A DNA stretch of 64,000 bases from Proteiniphilum saccharofermentans (GCF_900095135.1 NZ_LT605205.1:558001-622000); one strand, 5' to 3'; positions 53,555 through 61,978 are shown, counted from the first letter of the stretch. Program-made: numbers and translations. Notes: generated from the letters alone by a model not told the origin.

Positions 53555-54139
53555 ATGGAAATCATAAGCAAAGTAAAAAACATTTTGTTGAATCCCAAAA
53601 CAGAATGGGAAGTAATATCGGAGAAAAACGACACACACTCAAAAGTATTGGTCTCCTACCTGATCCCCCTGGCACTTATCCCGGCCATTGCGGGATTCAT
53701 TGGATTCGGACTCTTCAGATTCAACCTGATGGGTCTTCACTCGAGTTTTATCGGATTGGGCATCCGGCACGCGGTAACATCGCTCGTCTCCACATTGGGC
53801 GGAGCTTACCTATCGGCCTGGATCATCGCTAACCTTGCCGATAAATTTGGTTCTACGAACAATTTCGACAGGTCATTCTCACTGGTAGCCTATTCCTACA
53901 CGCCAATGTGCGTGGCCGGGATACTCCTGCTGCTACCCAACCTGTCGGTTGTTGCGGCATTGTGCGGACTTTACGGTCTATACCTGCTTTATCTGGGCCT
54001 TGTACCCATGATGAGTACGCCGGAAGAGAAAAAGAGCACCTATTTCATCGTGAGCCTGCTCTGTGTGATAGTGGTCTCGGCCATCCTCTCCACAGTCATG
54101 GGCGCATTGATCCTTTCAACTTCAGGACTCATTTTTTAA
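53555..54139 (+). CDS. Yip1-domain membrane protein
   Basis: 194 residues with about five membrane helices and the Yip1 pattern: an N-terminal amphipathic stretch (VKNILLNPKTEWEVISEKN) and LVAYSYTPMCVAGILLLLP in the core. Bacterial Yip1 proteins have no settled role. It starts 216 bases from the divergent kinase gene and precedes the OmpA-family gene by 14 bases, so the two likely form an operon. The N-terminal PKTEW motif is what I remember as conserved in Bacteroidota members. Confidence 0.88.
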   Translation: MEIISKVKNILLNPKTEWEVISEKNDTHSKVLVSYLIPLALIPAIAGFIGFGLFRFNLMGLHSSFIGLGIRHAVTSLVSTLGGAYLSAWIIANLADKFGSTNNFDRSFSLVAYSYTPMCVAGILLLLPNLSVVAALCGLYGLYLLYLGLVPMMSTPEEKKSTYFIVSLLCVIVVSAILSTVMGALILSTSGLIF

Positions 54140-54153
54140 TTAAACGTAGTGAG

Positions 54154-55431
54154 ATGAAAAAGATCATTATCCTTTTAAGTTTTTGCCTGCTGTTCATTGC
54201 CGGGGCAGATGCGCAAAGTTGGCTGAACAAGCTGGGCAACGCGGCAAAAGAGGCTGCAAAGAATACAGTAGAGCGACGTGTGGAACAGAAAGCGGAAGAG
54301 GTGACCGAAAAAACGCTGAATAAAGCCGAGGAGTCAGTGACAAGAAGAGAGGTAACAGAGGAAGAGGCTGACATGGAGGAGGAAGCGAGCCGGGAGGAGA
54401 CGACCGGGAAGGCAAGGCAGACAGCCTCGCAAAAGCTGGTCAGCACCAGCCAGTACGACTTCGTCCCGGGCGACAAGATCCTCTATTTCGAGGATTTCTC
54501 GCAGGACGCCATTGGTGATTTTCCGGCACTGTGGACGACAGACGGCAGTGGTGAAGTGAAGACGGTCAATATCGCTCCGGGAAAGTGGTTTCACTTGAAC
54601 GGGGATAATGCCTGCTACTGTTACACCCGTCAGATCGATTTTCCCGACAATTTCATCGTGGAGTTCGACATCATTCCCGATGAGGAGTTTGGTCATGGAA
54701 TCCAGTTCACGCTCTACCAGGATGAAGAGGGAAAACCGAAGGAGATGAACGATGGTCTATTTCCCGGTGTGGCGGGACTACACATCGTTGCCAGTCACGA
54801 CCGGTGGGAGACGAATGGCTACAAGGATTCGGAGGATTGGATTACAGGCAGTGCAACCCGGAATCCGGTGATCCGCGAGCAGGAGAACCATGTAATCATC
54901 TGGATACAGAAACGGCGGGTACGTATCTATCACCAGAATGCAAAGGTACTGGACATGCCGACCAATATCTATCCCGACGTGAAGTTCAACCGTATCCGCT
55001 TCTCGGGATGGGACCGCCACAGCGCCCCTCTCGTGTCGAATATCAAGATCACCACGGCGTCGCCCGACACCCGCAGCAAGCTGATCACCGAAGGGAGACT
55101 GATTACCTACGGCATCACATTCGATGTGAACAAGGCCGAGGTGAAAGCCGAATCGTTCGGCACCCTGAAAAACATTGCCGAAGTACTGAAGGAGAATGAA
55201 TCGGTAAGGGTAAAGATTGTGGGTCATACCGACAGTGATGGCGATGATGCCAAAAATCTGGAACTCTCTCAACGTCGTGCAGAATCGGTAAAGAATGAAC
55301 TGGTAACCCGGTTCGGTATCGATGCATCTCGCATGGAGACCGATGGAGCGGGTGAAACCTCTCCCGTGGCACCTAATGATACTCCGGTCAACAAAGCGTT
55401 GAATCGCAGGGTAGAGTTTGTGAAACTGTAA
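54154..55431 (+). CDS. OmpA-family outer-membrane protein
   Basis: 425 residues from the ATG at 54154; the longer open frame starting at 53908 overlaps the Yip1 gene and is rejected. A signal peptide (FIAGADAQS) is followed by a helical, charged region rich in Glu and Lys/Arg (about residues 25-90), then a beta-sandwich-like domain (ILYFEDFSQDAIGDFPALW) and a C-terminal OmpA peptidoglycan-binding domain (FDVNKAEVKAES, VKIVGHTDSDGD, LSQRRAESVKNEL, NRRVEF). The membrane part is not an eight-strand barrel. It probably links the outer membrane to peptidoglycan. Two further small secreted-protein genes follow in the same direction. Confidence 0.9.
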   Translation: MKKIIILLSFCLLFIAGADAQSWLNKLGNAAKEAAKNTVERRVEQKAEEVTEKTLNKAEESVTRREVTEEEADMEEEASREETTGKARQTASQKLVSTSQYDFVPGDKILYFEDFSQDAIGDFPALWTTDGSGEVKTVNIAPGKWFHLNGDNACYCYTRQIDFPDNFIVEFDIIPDEEFGHGIQFTLYQDEEGKPKEMNDGLFPGVAGLHIVASHDRWETNGYKDSEDWITGSATRNPVIREQENHVIIWIQKRRVRIYHQNAKVLDMPTNIYPDVKFNRIRFSGWDRHSAPLVSNIKITTASPDTRSKLITEGRLITYGITFDVNKAEVKAESFGTLKNIAEVLKENESVRVKIVGHTDSDGDDAKNLELSQRRAESVKNELVTRFGIDASRMETDGAGETSPVAPNDTPVNKALNRRVEFVKL

Positions 55432-55442
55432 AAAAAATCATC

Positions 55443-56208
55443 ATGAGAAGATTTGTGATATTGACTCTCTGTCAGCTGATCCTCTCCTGTACGTTTGCAA
55501 CGAATCTCCTGGATACAATCAGGGCTGTTGTCCCGGACGATTCCAAGCTGCCTCATCAGGATCTGAACACCCTGGAGGATCAGTTGAGCCAAGCCCAAAT
55601 GGTGCAGCAGATGCTTGGCGGTGTTCGAGATGCAGTTAATCTGATTGAACAGCATAAGTTAGGGGATGGATCGGTTTTGGTATTCGAAGTGCCGTCGGAG
55701 TTACTGAATATTCTACCGGAAGGGTGTCGCACGGTAGGCAGGGCGAGCTGCATTCTCTATCCCCTTTTTGCCTCTATCAATTTTGATACGTTGACCGGTA
55801 GAAATGACGGCAAGGGGTACAACTTTACCGTCTCGCTCAATATCTATAATTCGGAAAGCGGCGACGAAGAGGTTAAAGCCCGGACAGAAATGGAGAGCAT
55901 GGTATTGTCCATGAAGCTCGAAAAGATAAAAAAAAAGGATCCATCCAAATCATGACGGGAAGCTGTCGGATATCAGGATCCGGGAGTGGGGTGCCGGCGG
56001 AAGCTACAGGTATACTGCGGAATGGGACGGAAAAGAGATGGTGCGTTACTCCAGCTACTACACGGGACGGGTGGAGGATATCTTCTTCACCCTGGAGGCG
56101 GAGGGCGATGACATTGCGGTTCCGCAGATGGTAGTCGAGAAGCTGGTCTCGCTTGCCAGAGAAAGCATGAAATATAAATCACTGAAAAGTAGAATTGTAA
56201 AAGAGTGA
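55443..56208 (+). pseudogene. Secreted protein gene interrupted by a frameshift at an A9 run
   Basis: The ATG at 55443 opens 170 codons with a signal peptide (LILSCTFATN) and ends at 55955, just after a run of nine A (55928-55936). In the +1 frame, coding sense continues from about 55939 to a stop at 56206-56208, with clear protein character (REWGAGGSYRYTAEWDGKEM, VVEKLVSLARESMKYKSLK). Removing one A joins both parts into a protein of about 254 residues. The joined protein would be periplasmic and of unknown family. The break may be a real mutation, a phase-variable tract, transcript slippage or an assembly error. The gene lies between the OmpA and lipoprotein genes and its 3' end is five bases from the next ATG. 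Confidence 0.75.
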
Positions 56209-56213
56209 CAATC

Positions 56214-56873
56214 ATGAAAAAGGTAATATCCATTTTATTGTTGGCCCTGCTTCTGGGCGGCTGCTCAGGAGAGAAGAGGGGGCAAGATACCGGAGAAGAA
56301 AAGTTATCGGTAAAAGAGCTGCAAGCGGATGCTGGCAAGAGAAGATACCCCATCGAGCAGGGAATCATACGCTCCACTTCCAAGGCAATGGGCATGAAGA
56401 TGGAGATCGTCACCTATTTCGATAAGTGGGGCGAGTGGGAGGCAATCGAGACAACAGTACCGATGGAGGTGATGGGAGAGGATTACTCCTCCCACACGCT
56501 GGAGATCATCAAAGGGGACGATCACTGGAAAATCGACCTGGACAAGAAGAGCGGTGAACATTATAAGCAGACCCGGGCAATCAATCCGCTGGGGGTGGAT
56601 GTCGAGAGCTTGACAGACGAGTTGCTGGGAAAGATGAAGATGGAAGATCTCGGAGAGGTGAAATTTCTGGGCTATAAATGCCGCAAGATGCGCATAAGGA
56701 GCGATAAGGGAACGGAAGTGGAATATGTGATGTGGGGCAACGTGATGATGAAGATGGAGGGTGAGACGATGGGCATAGCCACCTCTTCGGAAGTTATATC
56801 GGTGGAAGAGGTGGCACCTCCGCAAGAGAAATTTGAAATACCGAGCGATATTGTCATTACTGAATCGGAATAA
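56214..56873 (+). CDS. Lipoprotein with GYKC-type (DUF4412-like) domain
   Basis: 219 residues from the ATG at 56214, with a lipobox Cys at residue 17 (LLLGGC). The mature part is one beta-rich domain with LGYKCRKMRIRSDKGTEVEY and a late Met-rich strand (NVMMKMEGETMG). A similar GYKC-plus-strand motif occurs in the N-terminal half of the PNGase F protein at 59628. I recall this from DUF4412/GLPGLI-type periplasmic proteins; their function is unknown. It is the last gene of the rightward group in the insertion, followed by a GC-rich hairpin. Confidence 0.7.
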   Translation: MKKVISILLLALLLGGCSGEKRGQDTGEEKLSVKELQADAGKRRYPIEQGIIRSTSKAMGMKMEIVTYFDKWGEWEAIETTVPMEVMGEDYSSHTLEIIKGDDHWKIDLDKKSGEHYKQTRAINPLGVDVESLTDELLGKMKMEDLGEVKFLGYKCRKMRIRSDKGTEVEYVMWGNVMMKMEGETMGIATSSEVISVEEVAPPQEKFEIPSDIVITESE

Positions 56874-56883
56874 TCTCCTGCCT

Positions 56884-56909
56884 CTCCCGGGAGCCGCAAC
56901 TCCCGGGAG
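56884..56909 (+). terminator. GC-rich hairpin after the lipoprotein gene
   Basis: CTCCCGGGAG occurs twice (56884-56893 and 56900-56909). Each copy is palindromic and the two pair with a six-base loop. No T-run follows, so termination is less certain than the hairpin itself. Confidence 0.6.
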
Positions 56910-57001
56910 CGACCGGCGGAAGCAAAATGGATGACCTTGGATCCACCGTTCTGGAGACGGAAACAGTCTGTTTTTCGCACTGTAACGAGATGATTCGGAG
57001 G

Positions 57002-58091
57002 CCCATTTGGAATCGAAGGTAATTTTTGCATCCCCACTTGTACCTCGTTTGGTGGTAATCATGATTACACCGTTTGCACCGCGTGCTCCATAAAGAGCAT
57101 TTGAAGCGGCATCTTTCAGTACAGTCATCGATTCAATATCGCTTGAATTAATCAAATTGAGGTCTCCGTCGAAAGGCATCCCGTCCACCACAATTAAAGG
57201 CTCCGTATCGGAAGAAATAGAACCGAATCCGCGAATTGTTATAGAAGGGGAACTGCCTAATTGAGACGAAGAGTTGGACAACTGTACACCGGCTACGCGT
57301 CCGGCCAACGCACTGGCGGGATTACTCACCTGCGCTTTAACCAGATCATCCGATTTCATGACACCGGCAGAACCTGTAAAGGCTTCTTTTTTCATCTTGC
57401 CGAAAGCAACAACCACTACTTCATCTAGCGATTTCAGGTCTTCCTGTAAAACGATTTCTAAAATTGTCCTTCCTGTCGTAGGAATATCTTGTGTTATGTA
57501 TCCAATATAGGAAACATGAAGTACGGCATTATTTTCCACACTTAAGGTGAAATTCCCATCGATATCCGTTACCGTACCGTTGGTAGTGCCTTTCTCCATA
57601 ATGTTCGCCCCAATAATGGCTTCACTGTTATTATCCCTGACTTTTCCGGTAATTGTCTTTTTCTGTTGCTGTACTTTTTCTTCTAGGATAATAGTGCGGA
57701 TTTCCGAGACATCGATTTTTTTCTCTTCCTTGTAAAGAACCACTTGTTTATCTAATATCCTATATTCCAGTCCTGTATCGGAAAGCAGGTTATCCATAAT
57801 ATTACTGATGGATCGGCTGCTTACACGGATATTTACTTTTTTCTCCGTAGCGTCTTCGGTATTGTCAGCAAAGACAAACACAAGTCCGCTCTGCTTCTCT
57901 ATTTCTTTACAAGCCTCTTTTATGGTTGTCGATTTTAAATGAAGCGAGAGTTTCGCTTCCTGAGAATGGCTTGTGGCTGCGTGAGAAAAGACAATGCAGA
58001 AAAAGAACAAGAATACTGTTATTCTCATAATTTTTAGAATGCGTTGGATATAATTGGAATTTTTTTCTTTCCCAATAGATTGTTTATTCAT
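57002..58091 (-). pseudogene. 5' part of a split susC (STN, regulatory and plug part)
   Basis: 363 codons from the ATG at 58091 to the Trp codon at 57003-57005. Order: signal peptide (FSHAATSHSQ), STN domain (LHLKSTTIKEACKEIEKQSG), carboxypeptidase-like regulatory domain (GTTNGTVTDIDGNFTL), TonB-box-like EVVVVAFG, and plug (ITIRGFGSISSDTEPLIVVD, SMTVLKDAASNALYGARGAN). After KITFDSKW the frame runs on into 233 meaningless codons antisense to the lipoprotein gene. The barrel is at 45041-47542. The STN domain identifies it as a signalling transporter working with the FecR and ECF sigma proteins upstream. The gene is 121 bases downstream of fecR. Confidence 0.88.
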
Positions 58092-58141
58092 ATATTTGCA
58101 TGATTTAATTATTATTGCACTAAGAAAATTAAATTATCTCC

Positions 58142-58172
58142 GGTCGGACGATATTCGCAGTATCGTTCGACC
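58142..58172 (-). terminator. Hairpin between fecR-like gene and susC
   Basis: GGTCGGACGATA (58142-58153) pairs with TATCGTTCGACC (58161-58172) with one mismatch. It lies after the anti-sigma stop and before susC on the minus strand, where an attenuator or partial terminator would limit read-through. The T-run is on the plus side, so termination leftward is not certain. Confidence 0.5.
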
Positions 58173-58212
58173 TTTTTCACTTTTCATTTTACTTATCCAT
58201 AGGCATATCAAT

Positions 58213-59403
58213 TTAAGAGAGTTCATTGGTAATAAGGATTTTATTTTCAGTTCTCTGATAGGACGTGGAAGATAGTAAACTTATAATCGTCATAACATTA
58301 TCCAGATTATCAGATAAATATATTTTCCCCGTACAAGTCCGTTTTTGCAGGTTTATATCATTTTCAAAATCGAACGAAAGGTTGTAATATCTGCCGATCT
58401 GCTGCAACACTTCGGTCATTGGTGTCTTGTCGAAAGAAAGATAGCCGTCCTTCCAACTGATGAATTGATTTACATCGACTTTTTGTGTATCGAATGTACC
58501 GCTTCCGGAATAAACGGCCTTTTCGCTAGGTGTTATAAACAATTCCTTGTGATCTTTCGATTGCAGGCTGACACTCCCTTCCACCAATACTACCGATTGC
58601 GGTGAACCGGAATAAGTTGAAATATTGAATTTGGTTCCATATACTTTTACGTTGAAATCACCGGTCTGTACGTAGAAGGGTTTTTCTTTGTTGTGGGCGA
58701 CTTCGATATACATCTCTCCCGATGCCAGACGTATTTCCCGTTTTTTACCGCTGAATTGTGCCGGAAATTCGAGTACTGATCCGGAATTGAGCCACACCCT
58801 ACTACCATCAGCCAGAGTGAGTGTAGAGCGCTTACCATATGGGATAACCAGCGAATTAAGCTTATCCCGGTCAATTTTCACTTTACTGGTCTCATTATTG
58901 GCCTGTACAATTTCAGCTGTTCCTTCTTCATTGAGCGTTACCTCTACATCATTTTTAAATATAATAGCTTCTCCACTTGTAATAAGCTGAATATCCTCAT
59001 TATTCAACAGTTCTCCTGTAATAAGTTCTTTATCCGGAATGTCGATGGATACCGAAGATGGATAAAACAGTGTAATTCCAATAATAATCAATGCAATCGC
59101 AGCTGCAGAGGCTGATGTATACCAAAAAAGTTTGCGCTGCTTTATCTTTTTCTCTTGCCGGATGGTCCTCTGAATTTTTTCAAGGAGCACTGTGCGTTCA
59201 TTCTCACTTAAATCGCTTTCATTTAGCCCTATCTTTTTGAGATAAGTAATTGCCTTTTGTATATTTTTTTTGTGCTCAGCGTGGTGTCCGATGAAACTTT
59301 GCCAGTAGATATCTAAATTTTCATTGGGCATCAGTTGCCATTGGATGAATTTTTTATCTTTTAAAAAATCCGTATAGCTGGTATAAGTATTGTCAGTATT
59401 CAT
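58213..59403 (-). CDS. FecR-family anti-sigma factor
   Basis: 396 residues: a cytoplasmic N-terminal region (about 1-95) that would hold the sigma factor, one membrane helix (ASAAAIALIIIGITLFYP), a periplasmic FecR domain (VIPYGKRSTLTLADGSRVWLNSGS, VEGSVSLQS) and a C-terminal DUF4974/STN-contact domain (LSFDKTPMTEVLQQIGRYYNLSF). It would relay binding of a substrate at the STN domain of SusC to the ECF sigma factor. The matching sigma gene is 2 kb upstream at 61382-61978, separated by the oppositely oriented PNGase F gene, whereas such pairs are normally adjacent. The frame is intact. Confidence 0.94.
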   Translation of the reverse strand: MNTDNTYTSYTDFLKDKKFIQWQLMPNENLDIYWQSFIGHHAEHKKNIQKAITYLKKIGLNESDLSENERTVLLEKIQRTIRQEKKIKQRKLFWYTSASAAAIALIIIGITLFYPSSVSIDIPDKELITGELLNNEDIQLITSGEAIIFKNDVEVTLNEEGTAEIVQANNETSKVKIDRDKLNSLVIPYGKRSTLTLADGSRVWLNSGSVLEFPAQFSGKKREIRLASGEMYIEVAHNKEKPFYVQTGDFNVKVYGTKFNISTYSGSPQSVVLVEGSVSLQSKDHKELFITPSEKAVYSGSGTFDTQKVDVNQFISWKDGYLSFDKTPMTEVLQQIGRYYNLSFDFENDINLQKRTCTGKIYLSDNLDNVMTIISLLSSTSYQRTENKILITNELS

Positions 59404-59592
59404 TCAAGTGTTTGTTACTGTATGCTAAAAGGATATGTTAGTGTTTCAAGGCATCCTTTTTATATTAAGACGACTTTGGATTTTGTTTATACCCTTTTTC
59501 TGATAAAATCTCATAATTTTAACATATTTGTGATGGGAAAATAATGAATTGGATGAAGTGACGGCGAAACTTTCCCTAAATTTGCACATTGT

Positions 59593-59633
59593 ATGAGAGG
59601 AGTATGATAGTCTAAATAAATAATCGTATGAAA
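59593..59633 (+). repeat. Possible shortened copy of the palindromic repeat at the PNGase F start
   Basis: ATGAGAGGAGTATGATA (59593-59609) agrees with the repeat start ATGAAACGAGCATGATA at 14 of 17 positions, and TAAATAATCGTATGAAA up to 59633 resembles the repeat end. The central hairpin is missing. The ATG within the terminal CGTATGAAA is the PNGase F start codon. A TAAATTTG box (59577-59584) places this at the very 5' end of the transcript. Chance resemblance is possible. Confidence 0.35.
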
Positions 59634-61370
59634 CGAACTATATCAATATTTTTGACAGGGATCCTTACTATTGTGGCGGTGCTTGCTGTAGAAACATCGA
59701 AAATGCAATTGTCAACGGATAGGAAGGATACTTTTGAAGGTGAAAAAGAGTATAAAACGATCAGGATTACCTATCCTATGGGATCAAGAGAGGGTGCTTC
59801 CGGAGCCAAAACCGTGATGGAGATATCAGGAAACTGGGCAAAAATTACCACTGTCTCCCACAGAAGGGACACCGATGCGCCGGTGCAGCCTACCTATCTC
59901 GATTACAACACAGGAAGAGAGATCAAAACAGCGCTCCTGAAAGGTGAAGAATCTATTTATACCATCCGTTCGTTTACCATCAACGAGGGGCTTGAGTTTT
60001 TAGATGAGACGGAGGTGATTGCCGGTTATAAATGCAAGAAAGCAAAAACTATCATCAATTCCAATACTCTCGAAATTTGGTACACTACCGAACTGGGTAT
60101 GTATGGCTCCGTACAGCCGGGAGTAGCAATCCCCGAAGGGATAGTATTGAAAGTAGTAAGGAATGGTAATCCTACGGCAGTGGCAAGTAAGGTGGAATTG
60201 CTCAACGAAGAGACAGTGTTGGAGCCTACGCTGCGGGGAGTTGAGTTGAAAGCACCGGCTTTTAACTACAAAATCCAGCAAAGCCGGGTGATCGCGGTCA
60301 ATGTGTTTGATCACGAAAGCATATATTTCAGGGATATTCCCAAAGTGACACAGTTGGATGAAGAAAAAGTCCTCCGGTTTGCCAACGGATCGATCCTGAT
60401 GAGAAAGGTAAAACTTCCGGAAGAAAATATGGGTTACTCCATCTTTACTGAGTTATCACATTATTCGGAAGGGGATGCTTATGACCGTACCGGATCGATT
60501 TTTATTATTCCGACGGAAAGGGAGCGATCCTTCTTCGATGGCCTTCTCCACGGCAAGGAAAGCCTTCCCGTATATCATGACAAGGATGGGAATCCGTATG
60601 AAGGGATGGTTGTGACCGATGATTATCTTCCCCCGTTTGAATTAATGCGCTTCTATACTTCATTTGGAGTACGCGGATACAATCATATTGAAGTGGCGGA
60701 TTATAATTGGCCCGATTCCGTAGTTTTCAAGCAGGAGGTTACTGATTATGCTTCCATCCTTAAAGGTGATGTATGGGTAGGTGCATGGATCGGTAATTAT
60801 TCACATGACGGGCATAATGTTACGCTTGACATTAAATATTACCCACAACGGGAAAGCGCACCAAAAGAGGTCTATCCGCTTTTCGCAACTGTTAATATTA
60901 TGGAGATGGCCGGTCAGGCATATCCCGAAAATATGTTCCGGAACGATTCTCTTACCGTCAATTTCAAAATTGATAGGGATCTGAAAGACGGATATATCCG
61001 TTACATATCCACCGGACATGGTGGTTGGGGCGGTGGAGACGAATTCAACCCGAAACTGAACGAGATATTTCTGGATGGAAAACGGATTATTGCATACACT
61101 CCGTGGAGAGAGGATTGTGGCAGCTATCGTGAACTCAATCCGGCTTCGGGCAACTTTGCAAACGGACTCTCTTCTTCCGACCTGAGCAGGTCGGGCTGGT
61201 GCCCCGGCACAGTAAGTTATCCGGTATATATCCGTGTGGGTGATATGAAAGCAGGGGAACATCAACTTAAGGTTACTATTCCCGTGGGCGATCCTGCCGG
61301 AAACAGTCTTAGCTACTGGTGTATTTCCGGTGTGCTGGTCGGTGATGTGGACGGTAATCCGGCTGACTGA
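59628..61370 (+). CDS. PNGase F-like peptide-N-glycosidase with extra N-terminal domain
   Basis: 580 residues with an N-terminal signal segment. Residues about 40-200 form a GLPGLI/DUF4412-like beta domain (IAGYKCKKAKTIINSNTLEIWY). From about 215 on it follows PNGase F: the first jelly-roll with VFDHESIYFRDIPKV and SFGVRGYNHIEVADYNWPD, and the second with STGHGGWGGGDEFNPKLNEI, YTPWREDCGSYRELNPASGN and LSRSGWCPGTVSYPVYI. The strong likeness to the Elizabethkingia enzyme supports release of whole N-glycans from glycoproteins by cutting the glycan-Asn amide. The N-terminal extension is not in the classical enzyme. It is transcribed opposite to its neighbours and lies between the sigma and anti-sigma genes. 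Confidence 0.92.
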   Translation: MKRTISIFLTGILTIVAVLAVETSKMQLSTDRKDTFEGEKEYKTIRITYPMGSREGASGAKTVMEISGNWAKITTVSHRRDTDAPVQPTYLDYNTGREIKTALLKGEESIYTIRSFTINEGLEFLDETEVIAGYKCKKAKTIINSNTLEIWYTTELGMYGSVQPGVAIPEGIVLKVVRNGNPTAVASKVELLNEETVLEPTLRGVELKAPAFNYKIQQSRVIAVNVFDHESIYFRDIPKVTQLDEEKVLRFANGSILMRKVKLPEENMGYSIFTELSHYSEGDAYDRTGSIFIIPTERERSFFDGLLHGKESLPVYHDKDGNPYEGMVVTDDYLPPFELMRFYTSFGVRGYNHIEVADYNWPDSVVFKQEVTDYASILKGDVWVGAWIGNYSHDGHNVTLDIKYYPQRESAPKEVYPLFATVNIMEMAGQAYPENMFRNDSLTVNFKIDRDLKDGYIRYISTGHGGWGGGDEFNPKLNEIFLDGKRIIAYTPWREDCGSYRELNPASGNFANGLSSSDLSRSGWCPGTVSYPVYIRVGDMKAGEHQLKVTIPVGDPAGNSLSYWCISGVLVGDVDGNPAD

Positions 61371-61381
61371 TTGTAGGTATA

Positions 61382-61978
61382 TTATTTAAGGGTAAGAAGA
61401 AAATAGGAGTGGTAACCCAGAAGAAAAAAAATACCGAATTTCTCCCGAAGGCTGAGAATAGCTTTAGATACCAGTTTACGACAGCCATGTACCGAAATTT
61501 GAAGTAATTCGGCAATTTGTGGATAATCGTAACCCTGTACATAACGAAGATAGATTATTTCCCGCTGTCGGTCGGTAAGAGAATTGAGCATCTGTTCAAT
61601 ACCTGTTTTTATCTGCATCTGTTCCTCTTCTTCGATCATCAGGTCTTCTATATTCACTTGTATATTGAAAGGTATTTCCTGTAGAAGATCTATATTTTCC
61701 AGGTCAATATGCTCCCTTTGATTTTTATGGATATCCAGAAGCCTGTTCTTCAGTGATCTGAAAAGGTAGAATTTAATATTGGATATATTGTCCAACTTAT
61801 TGCTGTCGGTAGTGATTTTTATAAAAATATCGTGAATGGCATCTTTCACGATCTCTCTGGCAAAGCCTAAATAACAACCATATGTGAATAGGTCATCCAC
61901 ATACAGGGTATAAATTGAAGCAATATCTTTCTCTCTTTTCACCAACTTGGAAGGATCCCTCATATAATTGAAATGCAA
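61382..61978 (-). CDS. ECF sigma factor of the glycan locus
   Basis: 198 residues of the Bacteroidota-expanded ECF type: region 2 with YTLYVDDLFTYGCYLGF and KDAIHDIFIKI, region 4 with NSLTDRQREIIYLRYVQGYDYPQIAEL and an HTH ending CRKLVSKAILSLRE. It would direct transcription of the susC operon once released by the FecR protein. It converges with the PNGase F gene across 11 bases. Its separation from fecR by that gene is unusual. Confidence 0.94.
   Translation of the reverse strand: MHFNYMRDPSKLVKREKDIASIYTLYVDDLFTYGCYLGFAREIVKDAIHDIFIKITTDSNKLDNISNIKFYLFRSLKNRLLDIHKNQREHIDLENIDLLQEIPFNIQVNIEDLMIEEEEQMQIKTGIEQMLNSLTDRQREIIYLRYVQGYDYPQIAELLQISVHGCRKLVSKAILSLREKFGIFFLLGYHSYFLLTLK

Larger units (their letters stand above)
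47543..57001. mobile_element. 9.46-kb insertion splitting susC
   Basis: The two susC fragments end at the same four bases, CCCA on the plus strand (47539-47542 and 57002-57005). The intervening 9459 bases start with the IS30 element and carry seven further genes. The outer tips are CCTAAGTTCAAC at the left and, read inward from the right, CCTCCGAATCATC followed by AGTGCGAAA. Both begin CCT and both have AGTGC 17-21 bases in, so the block may have moved as one unit with IS30-type ends. The right end is not a recognised IS, so the mechanism is open. Confidence 0.6.

Noticed and set aside
53908-54153. Longer start for the OmpA-family protein
   Set aside because: The extra 82 codons overlap the Yip1 gene out of frame and precede a clear signal peptide that starts at 54154.
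55952-56134. 60-codon ORF after the A9 run
   Set aside because: It is the wrong frame; the +1 frame from 55939 to 56208 has the protein-like composition and joins the upstream gene.
56304-57000. Continuation of the 5' susC fragment frame for 233 codons
   Set aside because: It is antisense to the lipoprotein gene and has no SusC character after KITFDSKW; it is only an open shadow frame.
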